A stretch of DNA of 53,209 nt from Streptosporangiaceae bacterium. Lineage in GTDB: Bacteria > Actinomycetota > Actinomycetes > Streptosporangiales > Streptosporangiaceae. The DNA lies in contig JAFARZ010000051.1 in assembly GCA_019245115.1 (NCBI GenBank), positions 1 through 53,209 of the forward strand, read 5' to 3'. Each line of letters opens with the position of its first letter. Within the stretch, counting starts at the first letter, position 1. Position numbers and translations under genes: made by a program. Below, one piece after another: positions 8,053-16,931 of the stretch. The notes under the pieces are model-generated. The model searched no databases and was not told the DNA's origin. It was given only the letters and a program-made list of their open reading frames with translations.

Positions 8053-8708
8053 GTATTGCCCGCTTGCTGCAGCTCCACGTCGTTCACCTGCCAGCTCTCG
8101 CCCGAGCCGGTCAGCGTGACCGCGTACTGCGTGCTGCTGTTGCTATTGCCCTGCGAGCTGACCAGCCGCTGCCCGATGTTGACAATGAACGTCATGCTGT
8201 CCCCACCGAAGGCGCGCAGCGAGACGATCGCCGCGGTCGCGGTGGACACCTGCCGCTGGGAGGTGCGCAACGTGGCCGTGCCCGGGGTGGAGTAGGCGTT
8301 CTGGAGCTGCGCGGCCAGTCCCTGGGTGATAAGGCCGTTCATCTTGGCGACGTAGCTGGCCGGGCTTTCGGTATAGGTAAAGGTGTCGTAGTCCACGCTG
8401 AACTGGTCCGCCACCGCGGCCGCGCTGGCCAGATCCCGCTGGGTGAACGGCAGCCAGTTGTAGATGTCGACGGTCCCGGCCGGCGCCTGGCTCCCGCTGG
8501 GCGCCGCCGCGGCCGAAGGCCCAGGCTGATTCAACGCGGTGGACGGCGCGCCGGTAACGGCCGGGGCGGCCGGTGTGCTAGGTGCCGCGGCGGGCTTTGC
8601 GGCCGGGCTCTTGTGCAGCGCCGGAACCACGAGGAAGTAACCGACCGCCGCCAGCATTACGACAATGGCCATGAACAGCAGCTTCTGCCGGCCTGGGCTC
8701 AGTTCCAT
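8049..8708 (-). CDS. Single-pass membrane protein of the secretion cluster
   Basis: This 219-residue protein has an N-terminal membrane helix (LLFMAIVVMLAAVGYFLVV, about 10-28) and an Ala/Pro/Ser-rich linker to about residue 75. A C-terminal domain of about 130 residues ends in a beta-rich stretch (TQYAVTLTGSGESWQVNDVELQ) resembling an NTF2/VirB8-like fold; that resemblance is only an impression. Family members are not known to me by name. It lies 12 bases after the VirB6-like gene and overlaps the hydrolase gene by 4 bases, so it is surely part of the operon. The linker contains a copy of the 30-bp dispersed repeat at 8506-8535. Confidence 0.75.
   Translation of the reverse strand: MELSPGRQKLLFMAIVVMLAAVGYFLVVPALHKSPAAKPAAAPSTPAAPAVTGAPSTALNQPGPSAAAAPSGSQAPAGTVDIYNWLPFTQRDLASAAAVADQFSVDYDTFTYTESPASYVAKMNGLITQGLAAQLQNAYSTPGTATLRTSQRQVSTATAAIVSLRAFGGDSMTFIVNIGQRLVSSQGNSNSSTQYAVTLTGSGESWQVNDVELQQAGNT
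8506..8535 (-). repeat. 30-bp dispersed repeat, copy E (inverted)
   Basis: This copy matches the family consensus (best represented at 11328-11357) at 25 of 30 positions but lies in the opposite orientation. Similarity extends a few bases beyond on the consensus 3' side (8503-8505). It encodes part of the Ala/Pro linker LNQPGPSAAA of the 219-residue membrane protein, a different peptide from the other copies. Confidence 0.6.
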
Positions 8709-8720
8709 GGTGGCCGCCCG

Positions 8721-11177
8721 CTACTCGTCCCGCCGCGGCGGACGCAACCAGAACGGCATCGGTGCTTCCCCGCCGTCGCCGTTACCCTCCTTGGCCTGGC
8801 CACCACCGCCGTTCCCGGCCGACCCGCCGTCAGGGAAGGGGGGAGGGGAGGCGGGTGGGGGAGCGGGCTTGGCTGTGCTACCCGATCGCTGCCGCGAACC
8901 CGACCACTTGCTGGTCGGCCACGCCGCAGGTCCCCCGCCGGCGGCCGGAGGTCGGGCACCCGAGGCGGGAGCCGATCGGCCCGCGCCGCGGGACCAGCCG
9001 GATGCGGAGCGGGACGGCAGTTCCAGCGGCGGCGCCGCGCGGCCACCGCTGGCTGAGTTGCGGGTACTGTCGGTCGCTTCCGCCGCGGCTCGCGCGCGAG
9101 CCGCGGATGCGCCGCCGGTTCCCCGGCGGCCGGCGCCTTCTGTGTCGATCGCCGGCGGGGCGTCGGGCCGCATCCGGGATCCGTAGGCCTCCCCGGCCGT
9201 GACGGCGTGGTCGACGCCCACCGCCACCGTCCCGTCGGTCCCTGCCGTCCGGCCCGCGGCGGTCGCTCCGGCCGCGGCGCCTGCCGCCGCGCCCGCGCCC
9301 GCGGTGCTGAATTTGCCTGGGCCTCCGGCCGCGGCACCAACCGCACCCGCCGCCAGCGCCGCGGCCTGGGCCGGGTTCCGGCGCGCCCAGCGCGCCGCGC
9401 GGTAGCCGGCGACTCCCGGGATCGCGCTGGTCGCCGCCGTGATCGTGGAGCGCCGGAACGTCTCGCTGGCCTCGCGCAAGCTGATCTCGGCCCGCTCCTG
9501 CGATCCGATGGAGCCGTAGCCAACCGCGGAGAACAGGTGCTGGAACGGCTTGCGGTAGATGAACACGGTCACCGTGACCAGCGCGATCATGAGGATCTTC
9601 AAGGCCCACGGCAGCACGTTGTCGGTAGTCCCCATGATGAGCGAGTAGCAGTAGAGGAGCACGCTCAGCACGATGGCGATCGCCACCTGTTTCATCAGGA
9701 CGCCGACGAGCATCTCGAACCAGCGAATCGCGATGATCCGTCCGAATCCCGGATGCGTCCCGATGATCAGGAAGAACGGTCCGGCCACCAGCAGCAGCAG
9801 GAAGCCGAGCTTGAGCACGATCAGCGTCAGCGCGATCAGCAAGATCAGCATGCCGGCGACAAGAGCCGCGAACAACGCGGCGAAGGCGATCTCCAGCCGG
9901 TTCGTCCACTGGTTGCCCTGGAACAGGGGATAGACAGCCGGGTTGTTCTGTTTGATGTCCGCCGCGATGCCGTTATAGATGGACTGCTTGGCGCTGATCA
10001 ACGAGGCGGACGGCTTCTCGTTCGCGGCGATGGCCTGCGCCCACAGCAACTGCCGACCGTAGGTGTCCACCACGGTCGGCGCGCCCTTCCCGTTGTTGTA
10101 CTGGGTGGTGCCCAGCTCGCCGTACAACCACGGCTTGCAGACCAGGACCGACCACAGTTCGTCGGCGTTCTGGTCCACCAGCCCGTTGCCGGAGGTGAAG
10201 TTGTAGTTGCCGACGGCGCTCTGCTGGTCGCCGGCCTTCACCGGCAGGCAGTCGGCTCCGCCCGGATTGGGTAGCTTCGCGAACGCCGTGTTGAGCACCT
10301 GCGTGGCACCGTTGGACACGGCGGTACCGACGCCGGTGAAGTCGGCGGGCCGCCCGATCAGCGCTATCGCCGCCGTGGCCGCCACCACCATCCACAGCGT
10401 GCCTTCGATCGTCCGCGTGGCCCGCTTCCGCACCAGCCCTTGCCAGGCCAGCCACACCGCGCCCAGCAGCACGACCGGAGCGAGGTACGGGAAGTAGATC
10501 GCGTTACCCAGCGCCGAGATCAGCCGGTCCACCGCGTTGCGCAGCCAGGTGAGGATGCCGTCGCCGGCCGCCGACTGGTACACGGTGATCGTCACCCGGT
10601 CCAGCGCCTTTGATGCGTCGAAGACCATTCCGGCGACATTGTTGCCGACCAGCGACGTCATGTCGGAGCACTGCATGTCGTGCGCCGCCCAGAACTGGCC
10701 GGCCACTCCGTAGTTGTCGTACAGCGTCTTCCCGCCGGCCGCGGCGGCGGGCGGCTCGATCATCGAGTTCAGCCCGCCGGTCGCCTGCTCGGGCTGCGGC
10801 AGGGATGGCTGGCAGATGTTGTTCAGGTCCCCGATAATCCCGCTCGACCCCTGAGAACAGAGCCCGACCAGCCCGCCGATGTCCCCGATCCCCGGCACCT
10901 GGCAGACCCCGTCCGGCCGCCCCGGCGTCACCTTGTCCGTCAACGTGGCCGATGTGACCGTAGCGGCACTATGAGTGATCAGCGAAACGCGGTGCGCATG
11001 GGGCGCCGCCGCCTTCGGTGCGGGCGTGGCCGCGAGCGCCGGGGCACCGATCCCGAGCATCGCGCCCGCGATCACCAGCGCGCCCCCCACCCACCGCAGC
11101 CCCTTCAGCCACTGCAAACGCGACAGCCACGGGAGGTGCTCCGGCCGCCGCTCGGCGGCATAGGGTGAATGTGCCAT
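8721..11177 (-). CDS. VirB6/TrbL-like polytopic conjugation membrane protein
   Basis: This is the inner-membrane channel component of a Tcp-type type IV secretion system (TcpH/VirB6/TrbL class). The 818-residue protein has a leading signal or anchor (GGALVIAGAMLGIGAPALAA) and an extracytoplasmic region with several Cys. A core of about six further membrane segments follows, for example YLAPVVLLGAVWLAW, MLILLIALTLIVLKLGFLLL and ILMIALVTVTVFIY. The tail of about 270 residues is low-complexity Ala/Gly/Arg-rich and probably cytoplasmic. The ATG at 11177 follows AGGGGGG. The frame stays open upstream to an ATG at 11291, which would add 38 unusual residues. The chosen start lies inside a 13-bp inverted repeat. 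The gene sits between virB4-like and small membrane genes, as expected. A dispersed repeat copy lies in the tail. Confidence 0.85.
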   Translation of the reverse strand: MAHSPYAAERRPEHLPWLSRLQWLKGLRWVGGALVIAGAMLGIGAPALAATPAPKAAAPHAHRVSLITHSAATVTSATLTDKVTPGRPDGVCQVPGIGDIGGLVGLCSQGSSGIIGDLNNICQPSLPQPEQATGGLNSMIEPPAAAAGGKTLYDNYGVAGQFWAAHDMQCSDMTSLVGNNVAGMVFDASKALDRVTITVYQSAAGDGILTWLRNAVDRLISALGNAIYFPYLAPVVLLGAVWLAWQGLVRKRATRTIEGTLWMVVAATAAIALIGRPADFTGVGTAVSNGATQVLNTAFAKLPNPGGADCLPVKAGDQQSAVGNYNFTSGNGLVDQNADELWSVLVCKPWLYGELGTTQYNNGKGAPTVVDTYGRQLLWAQAIAANEKPSASLISAKQSIYNGIAADIKQNNPAVYPLFQGNQWTNRLEIAFAALFAALVAGMLILLIALTLIVLKLGFLLLLVAGPFFLIIGTHPGFGRIIAIRWFEMLVGVLMKQVAIAIVLSVLLYCYSLIMGTTDNVLPWALKILMIALVTVTVFIYRKPFQHLFSAVGYGSIGSQERAEISLREASETFRRSTITAATSAIPGVAGYRAARWARRNPAQAAALAAGAVGAAAGGPGKFSTAGAGAAAGAAAGATAAGRTAGTDGTVAVGVDHAVTAGEAYGSRMRPDAPPAIDTEGAGRRGTGGASAARARAAAEATDSTRNSASGGRAAPPLELPSRSASGWSRGAGRSAPASGARPPAAGGGPAAWPTSKWSGSRQRSGSTAKPAPPPASPPPFPDGGSAGNGGGGQAKEGNGDGGEAPMPFWLRPPRRDE
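9306..9335 (+). repeat. 30-bp dispersed repeat, copy A
   Basis: This copy matches the consensus at 28 of 30 positions and is written on the plus strand although the host gene runs leftward. It encodes a GGPGKFS-type segment in the Ala/Gly-rich tail of the VirB6-like protein. Confidence 0.7.
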
Positions 11178-11213
11178 CGTCCCCCCTGGAGGGGGTGCGC
11201 TGGCACATTCACC
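11164..11213 (-). promoter_or_regulatory. Inverted repeat enclosing the VirB6-like start codon
   Basis: Arms of 13 bp (11164-11176 and 11201-11213) are perfect complements. The start codon at 11175-11177 overlaps the left arm. The G-rich ribosome binding site lies in the loop and can itself pair with a nearby C run (CCCCCTCCAGGGGGG on the minus strand). An mRNA hairpin here would hide both site and start codon, suggesting translational control or coupling to virB4 translation. Confidence 0.6.
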
Positions 11214-11317
11214 ACCCTTGCGGGAGGGGCGACTCCGCGGCGAAGAGCCGACGGTCGGAGACGCGGGATTGGCGGGACGTGGGTTGAACATCGGGAACGG
11301 CTCCGGTGGGTCTGCGG

Positions 11318-13846
11318 TTAGGACGGTGCCGAATTGGCCTGGGCCTCCGGCCGCGGCGGCTCGGCCGCTGGTGTGCTGACCGCCGGCTGAGACCTGGCGC
11401 CGGAGGTTATATCAGTGGCTGGCTGTGCATTACGTGACCTGATATGGGTGGGGTTTGTGTCAATCCAGTCGCGTAGTTCCTCGGAGACTAGGTCGATGCC
11501 GATACGGCCCGCCCGGTCATCCAGATCACGGAAGATGCACTCGCCGTTGCCGAGGGCACGCAATACCGCTTTGTGCTCATCTGAGGCCGCGACGCCGAGG
11601 AGCGACATGACGTTCGCCACCTCGCCCCGCTCGGTCGACCGGAAGGCGAACACGCTGGACAGGCAGTTCGTCACCTGCTCGTTCAGCAGGTCGCCGGCGT
11701 TCTGCGAGACCAGGATCAGCGCGGTGTTCCGCGACCGGCCCATCCGGGACACCTCGGGGACCAGCTTCGCCCCCTCGGGAGTCGACGTGATGGCCCAGGC
11801 CTCGTCCAGGAAGATCGCTTTGGGCAGGGTGCGGTCGATGCCGTTCAGCAGCTTGCGGGCGAATTGCGACACGAGGTAGAGCAGCGCGACCGACAGACGC
11901 TGCTCATAGGAGTAATCGTCGCGGCTGATGGCGGTGTCCGGCAGGGTGAGCCCGGCCAGCGTGAACACGGTGGTCCAGCCCTCCGCTTCGATCTGCTGCC
12001 CGACCGATGGCGCGAAGCACAGCCTGGCCAGCCGCATCTCGGAGATCGACCGCATGACCGCGCCGGTGTTCTTCCAGGCCGGATCCTCGGACTCCTCCAG
12101 GTAGCGGACGACCTTGCCCAGGCTGGGCCGGTCGCCGCCGGCCACCGCGCCGACCGCCTGGATCATGGCGCTCTCCCGCTCCTCGCTCATCCGCGGGAGC
12201 AGCAGGCGCAGCGTCTCGGTGGCCATCGTGCGTTTCTCGGCCAGGTCGACGCCGAACGAGAACGGATCGAGCAGCCCGGGTGCGGCCGCGCCCAGCGGCA
12301 GCACCCTTGCCTTCCTCCCCTGCAATTTGAGGTACTCCACCAGCGATTCCGCGTCGCCCTTCGGGTCGATCACCGCGACGGTCGCGCCGCGCAGGGCAAG
12401 CTGGTAGATGAGCAGCAGGGCGAGCGTGGTCTTACCGCCGCCGGGCTCGCCGGTGATGGCGATCGCGGTCGGCCGGTTCCGCGCCGCGGCGAGCAGCGGG
12501 TCGAAGTGCACGATCGACCGGGCCCGGCCCAGCGTCTCGCCGACGTACGGGCCGATCCAGCCCGCGCCATTGTCGATCCGGTCGCCGAGTTCCACGGTCG
12601 CCGTCGGCATCCCGCCCGCGATTGTGTACAGCGGCTGACGCTGCACGTACGACGTCAGCCTTATCCGGTCGCCCGGCAGCGATTCGCACAGCAGCGAGAA
12701 CTGGTCGCCGGTCGAGTTGACGACGTCAATTCCGATGTCCCGGAAATGCTCCACGACCGCTTCCACCCGGCGGATGCACAGCTCCTTTGTCGGGGCGGTC
12801 ACTGCCAGCCGATGCCAGCCATAGACGAACGGCAGCCGCTCCTTTGTGATGCCGTGCTCGAGCATTCGCGCGGCCGCTATCTGCTCCGCCAGCGCGATGG
12901 GCGCCTCGGCCCCCGCCTCGCGAATATGGGCGTCCATGTCCCGGGCGTGCGCGAGCCTACGGCTCACGTCTTTGCTCGCCTTCGCCGGCGGGATCAGCTT
13001 CATCCGCGAACTGATCTCGACCGGGAACGGCAACGAGTCCGCGAAATGCAGCCACGGCTCCCCGTCCGGGAATGACATCACGTCCGGGAAGCGGGCGAAC
13101 GACACAAACGCCGCGTACGACTCACCGGTCATGTCTTCCAGGCGCAGGACGGTCCGGCCGTTGTGCACCTGGCCTTCGTACAGTGCCTCGATTTCCCCGG
13201 CGCCCCATTTCCGCCGCTTGGTCGATGACGGCGGCGGCTCCCCCGCCGACCCTTTCAGGCTGTGCTTAACCAGCCACGCGATCTCCCCCGCGCTCGCATG
13301 CCGGGCAGCCAAAGCACTTGCCGAAAGGGCGCGCCCCAGCCGTTCGGAGATCTCTGTCCATTTTGAAATCTCGGCGGTGCTGACAGCTTCATCACCCAAC
13401 CCCAGCCGGGGCTCGGTGAGCCGGTACAGCGAGATGAACTGGCTCAGCACACCGCCGGAGAGCTGAGCGCGCATGCCACGCTGCCCCAGGCGGACACCGA
13501 GGTAGACCTCCTTGCACCAGAAGTCCTTCGTCCAGACGTGCTGGTAGGACTGCTCCAGGTAGGGACGCCAGCCGGGGCCGCCGTCCGATGTCGCGTCGAG
13601 GCCGGTCGCCCACGCGTGCGCCGGGTAGGCGCGGTGCGCGATGCGCAGGTGCACCTCGGCGTCCTGCATCCGGATCGCGGCTAGCGCGACGGTCAGGTTG
13701 GTCGCGAGCGCCTCGCGCTCCTCGCCGGTGGTGAACTCATACGACACCGTGGGCACGCGGTAGTACGCCCATGCATGCGTGTCGGACAACAGGATCCGGT
13801 CGTCGAAGTACCGGATGCCCAGTCTGGCCTTGGCCTTCGTGCTCAC
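11318..13846 (-). CDS. VirB4-like conjugation ATPase
   Basis: This AAA-type ATPase powers type IV secretion (VirB4/TraC/TcpF class). The 842-residue protein has Walker A GEPGGGKTTLAL near residue 465 and Walker B KAIFLDEAWAI near 678. A downstream arginine-rich motif (SRMGRSRNTALILVSQNAGDLL) and a sensor-like FAFRSTERGEV follow. The N-terminal 400 residues form the VirB4 N-terminal domain. The start is set by AAGGAG 5 bases before the GTG at 13846, which overlaps the preceding stop as GTGA, so translation is coupled. An in-frame extension upstream to 14161 is merely the alternative frame of the neighbouring gene. The last residues (PEAQANSAPS) are encoded by a dispersed repeat copy. Confidence 0.92.
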   Translation of the reverse strand: MSTKAKARLGIRYFDDRILLSDTHAWAYYRVPTVSYEFTTGEEREALATNLTVALAAIRMQDAEVHLRIAHRAYPAHAWATGLDATSDGGPGWRPYLEQSYQHVWTKDFWCKEVYLGVRLGQRGMRAQLSGGVLSQFISLYRLTEPRLGLGDEAVSTAEISKWTEISERLGRALSASALAARHASAGEIAWLVKHSLKGSAGEPPPSSTKRRKWGAGEIEALYEGQVHNGRTVLRLEDMTGESYAAFVSFARFPDVMSFPDGEPWLHFADSLPFPVEISSRMKLIPPAKASKDVSRRLAHARDMDAHIREAGAEAPIALAEQIAAARMLEHGITKERLPFVYGWHRLAVTAPTKELCIRRVEAVVEHFRDIGIDVVNSTGDQFSLLCESLPGDRIRLTSYVQRQPLYTIAGGMPTATVELGDRIDNGAGWIGPYVGETLGRARSIVHFDPLLAAARNRPTAIAITGEPGGGKTTLALLLIYQLALRGATVAVIDPKGDAESLVEYLKLQGRKARVLPLGAAAPGLLDPFSFGVDLAEKRTMATETLRLLLPRMSEERESAMIQAVGAVAGGDRPSLGKVVRYLEESEDPAWKNTGAVMRSISEMRLARLCFAPSVGQQIEAEGWTTVFTLAGLTLPDTAISRDDYSYEQRLSVALLYLVSQFARKLLNGIDRTLPKAIFLDEAWAITSTPEGAKLVPEVSRMGRSRNTALILVSQNAGDLLNEQVTNCLSSVFAFRSTERGEVANVMSLLGVAASDEHKAVLRALGNGECIFRDLDDRAGRIGIDLVSEELRDWIDTNPTHIRSRNAQPATDITSGARSQPAVSTPAAEPPRPEAQANSAPS
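11328..11357 (+). repeat. 30-bp dispersed repeat, copy B (consensus)
   Basis: This copy equals the family consensus; its core reads GAATTGGCCTGGGCCTCC. It occupies the penultimate codons of the virB4-like gene, 7 bases before the stop codon, and is translated as PEAQANSA. This frame differs from copies A and C. Confidence 0.75.
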
Positions 13847-16437
13847 CGGGACTCCTTCGGCACTGCTTGAATGGGCGCTTGCGGTGACGCGCCTGATTGC
13901 GGCGCGGGCGCGGCCATGCCCGCGATGACCACGCCGGCCAGCGCCGTGTAGGCCAGCCGGGTCTGCGCAGCCTGCGGGACCTGCGGGTTTTTCGGCGGGA
14001 CGGTGAGCCGCTCGTCCCACGGGACGCGTACGATCGCGCGGCATCGGCCCCTGGCCACCGACTCGGCACGCAGCACGTCGCTCATGGCCTCCTTGGTGAC
14101 GCCGTTCAGCACGGTGACGGCGCGAGCCGACAGGTCGCCGTGGCCGTGCGCGTCGAGCCACTGCTGGGTGTTGGCCAGCGAAGTCCCCGCCTCCGGCGTC
14201 GGCGGGACGACAAGGACCAGCTGGTCGGCCAGGTTGAGCACACGGGTCAGCGCCGCCGGTACGGGGTCGACGATGGCCAGCGGGTACTGCGCGGCGAGTT
14301 CTTGGTAATCAGGATTCTGGCCGGTGGCGATGATGTCGAGATGGCCGCCCGAGACCCTCGTGCCGGGCGCCGCTGAGGTAGCGGTCCCCGAGTTGGCGGC
14401 ACCGAGGTCGAGCGCGGCGACCGGGTGGTTGCGCAGCGAGGCGAGCATGCGGGCGATCATCAGCGTGGTGACGGTCTGCCCGGCACCGCCATGGCAGCCG
14501 AGGATGACGACGCATCGCGGGCCGGGCAGCGGCAGCCGCGCGCGGTCGCGGTCCAGGCTCTCCATATCCCGCTTGCCAGGTCCCTGGCCGCCCGCGACCA
14601 CTTTAACCCGGCGGCGCCAGCTCAGGTCACGCCGGGAACTGGGAGCGCTGAGCGCACGCTCAATGGAAGGCATCGGGCGTTCGTTGTCCAGGTCCACGAT
14701 CCTCGGCGGGCGGGGCGGAGACGTCGGCGTCGGCCGCGGTGTCGTCGCGGGCGGCGGTGTCGTCGCGGGCCGGCGGGGGGCGGCGGCGCGCGCCAGCGGC
14801 AGCTCGGCGCCGGCGTACCACTGGGCCGCGTTCTCAGGAGCGTCGTGCGAGACCTCCAGCGCTCGCGCGAAGTCCGGCTCGCTCGGCCTGGTGGCCTCGG
14901 GGAGGCTTCGGCCGGCGGGTTCGACTGCAGGCGGCGGCGTGGGAATGGGCTCGGGCTCGGGGTCCTCGGGAGCGGGTGCATCGGGAGCGGACTCGGGCGC
15001 ATCGGGAGCGGGCCCGGGCGTGACAAGAGCTGGTACGGGTGTGACGGGAGCCGGCGCGGGCTCCGGCATCGACGGCGTGGGCGGCGTGGGCGGCGTGGGC
15101 GGCGCCGCGGGGGCGGGCTCTTGCGCGGCGGGAGCCGGATCGGGCGCGGCGGGAGCCGGAGCGGGCGCGGTGCTCGATTGGCCTGGGTCTCCGGCCGCCG
15201 CCGCCGGTGGAGCCAGCGGCAGGATCGGCGCGGGCCGCGGCAACCAGCCTCCGATGACCGGCCTTGCCGCGGTGGCGGGCCAGCGGCCCTGATCGGGCCT
15301 TGACCGGGGAGTCCAGACGTCGTCGAGGCTCCTGGCCGGAGTCGCCTGCCCATCCTCCGGGGACGCCGATGCCGGTGCTACCTCGGATGCCACATCGGAA
15401 ACGGGCACGGCGGGCGGCTTGTCCGCTGGCTCGCGGGCTTCGACGTCGGGCCACGGACGCGGCCGCCGGTTGCCGTCCGCGGGATCGGCCGGAGTCCGCT
15501 CCGGTGCCGACGGCCAGGGCTGAGCTTGCTGGAACCGTATTGTCGGCATGACCCGCACCGGCCGCGCCGCGGATGCGGGCGTCGCCGGAGCAGCGGCGGC
15601 AGACGCGGTCGGTATGGGCGGGTTGGGCGCGGCTAGGGCGGGCGGGGGCGTGACGTGAGCGGGAGCGACCGACGAGGTCATCCGCATTGGCGTGGCACTG
15701 GGTGCGGGCGGGCTCTGCCTCGACGGCGTGTGCCCGGACGGCGTGTGCCCGGACCCGGGCGGCATGTGCCCGGGCGGCCGCATCTCCGCTCCTGGCGGCA
15801 CGACGACGTGTGGTCGGCCCGGCGTCGCCGGAACCCGCTGCGGCGCGGCGTGCTGAGCGGCATCTGGGGCCCGCTGGGCGACGTGCGGAGTGGCGATCCG
15901 GCCATGCTCTGCCGCCGAGACCGCGATCGAGGGCCGGACATGCGGCGGCCCTACCTGCTGCGCCTTTCGCCGACCGCGCTTGCCGGCCTTCGCGACTTTG
16001 GCGCCCTGAGTGGTTTTGGCGGTCTTAGCGGTCTTAGCCGCCTTGGCGGCTTTCCGGCGAGCCTTCGGCGGATCCCTGTGCCATACCCGGATCAACACGA
16101 TGATGTCGTCTTTTTCGCTACTGGGAGCCATCCGGCACCAAGCCCGCGGTTCGGCCAGGTACCGCATTTGGGATCCGATCAACTCGGGTAGTCTTTTGCT
16201 TTCAATAACGGGCCGCGTGGTAAGCCACGTCAGCACTCCGGGCGGCAATACGTAAAGCCATACCAAGTTATGATCAAAAGGCAGTCCAACCGCGACAAGA
16301 AATACCACGTACGGCACCGTAATGCCGGTAAAGACCGCAATCCAGGTAATGGGCAGCGGGGCTGGCAGGCGAAAATCGTACAGTTTGTATAGTCGCTTCT
16401 CGATACGCCATATATTGGTATATGTGGGAAGATCCAC
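13843..16437 (-). CDS. TcpE-like membrane protein fused to a MinD/ParA-like domain with degenerate P-loop
   Basis: Residues 1-130 resemble TcpE, a small conjugation membrane protein, with two membrane helices (PITWIAVFTGITVPYVVFLV and HNLVWLYVLPPGVLTWL). A linker of about 480 residues, rich in Ala, Pro and Lys, follows. The C-terminal 240 residues look like a MinD/ParA ATPase fold (VVILGCHGGAGQTVTTLM near 640, then AALDLGAANSG and LADQLVLVVPPTPEAGTS). The deviant Walker A normally reads KGGVGKT. Here both lysines are absent (HGGAGQT), so ATP hydrolysis is doubtful. The domain may bind nucleotide weakly or act as a scaffold. The gene ends in a GTGA overlap with virB4. A dispersed repeat copy lies in the linker. 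Confidence 0.8.
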   Translation of the reverse strand: MDLPTYTNIWRIEKRLYKLYDFRLPAPLPITWIAVFTGITVPYVVFLVAVGLPFDHNLVWLYVLPPGVLTWLTTRPVIESKRLPELIGSQMRYLAEPRAWCRMAPSSEKDDIIVLIRVWHRDPPKARRKAAKAAKTAKTAKTTQGAKVAKAGKRGRRKAQQVGPPHVRPSIAVSAAEHGRIATPHVAQRAPDAAQHAAPQRVPATPGRPHVVVPPGAEMRPPGHMPPGSGHTPSGHTPSRQSPPAPSATPMRMTSSVAPAHVTPPPALAAPNPPIPTASAAAAPATPASAARPVRVMPTIRFQQAQPWPSAPERTPADPADGNRRPRPWPDVEAREPADKPPAVPVSDVASEVAPASASPEDGQATPARSLDDVWTPRSRPDQGRWPATAARPVIGGWLPRPAPILPLAPPAAAAGDPGQSSTAPAPAPAAPDPAPAAQEPAPAAPPTPPTPPTPSMPEPAPAPVTPVPALVTPGPAPDAPESAPDAPAPEDPEPEPIPTPPPAVEPAGRSLPEATRPSEPDFARALEVSHDAPENAAQWYAGAELPLARAAAPRRPATTPPPATTPRPTPTSPPRPPRIVDLDNERPMPSIERALSAPSSRRDLSWRRRVKVVAGGQGPGKRDMESLDRDRARLPLPGPRCVVILGCHGGAGQTVTTLMIARMLASLRNHPVAALDLGAANSGTATSAAPGTRVSGGHLDIIATGQNPDYQELAAQYPLAIVDPVPAALTRVLNLADQLVLVVPPTPEAGTSLANTQQWLDAHGHGDLSARAVTVLNGVTKEAMSDVLRAESVARGRCRAIVRVPWDERLTVPPKNPQVPQAAQTRLAYTALAGVVIAGMAAPAPQSGASPQAPIQAVPKESR
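15172..15201 (+). repeat. 30-bp dispersed repeat, copy C
   Basis: This copy matches the consensus at 25 of 30 positions. It lies in the Ala/Pro-rich linker of the TcpE-MinD fusion and is translated from the opposite strand as AAAGDPGQSS, the same frame as copy A. Confidence 0.65.
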
Positions 16438-16468
16438 TGCTTTGGACCCTTTCGACCAGGACGGAGAA

Positions 16469-16723
16469 TCAGTGGACTCCCAGCGCCTTTGCTATACCAG
16501 TAGCGAGGGACTGCACGATGTCCGGCGTATAGAACACAACACCGATGGCCACCGCAAGCACCAGAAACTGGACGAACCGGGTGATTTCCCGGGTGAACAG
16601 GAAGAAGATGGCGACGATCCCCACGATGCCGAGGAACAGCGGCCCGAACAGTCCCTGAAGGTAGGTGACCAGGTTCTGCGTGCTGAGCGCGACGGGGCCC
16701 ATCGCAGCAGCGAAGTGAGACAT
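16469..16723 (-). CDS. TcpD-like small membrane protein
   Basis: This 84-residue protein has two hydrophobic helices (LFGPLFLGIVGIVAIFFLF and FVQFLVLAVAIGVVFYT) separated by the charged loop TREITR. Size, topology and position between tcpC-like and tcpE-like genes match the TcpD family of conjugation systems. GGGAGGGA lies 7 bases before the ATG at 16723, which is preferred over an in-frame start 37 codons earlier. It sits 31 bases before the TcpE-like gene. Confidence 0.8.
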   Translation of the reverse strand: MSHFAAAMGPVALSTQNLVTYLQGLFGPLFLGIVGIVAIFFLFTREITRFVQFLVLAVAIGVVFYTPDIVQSLATGIAKALGVH

Positions 16724-16931
16724 AAGTTGTCCCTCCCGGGATTTGTTGACCTTTTTACGGCTCGCCGAGCCCCTGCGGCACCGGGCCTGGCATGCCACCG
16801 GCGACTGGCCGCCGGCCACGGATCCTCTCGCCACGGGTCATCCGGCCGAGCCCGTTCGGGGTCGCCACCAGACCCGATGACCGCGACCTGGGGGCATGAG
16901 GGCATGACGGTGCCAGCCATCACTGACCAGG

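Noticed and set aside
7447..8295. 282-codon rightward frame across two secretion genes
   Set aside because: Low-complexity Arg/Asp/Pro composition typical of a shadow frame; the opposite strand encodes a clear hydrolase.
13847..14161. In-frame N-terminal extension of the VirB4-like gene
   Set aside because: The extension is the alternative frame of the MinD-like gene; the GTG at 13846 has a good ribosome binding site and a GTGA overlap.
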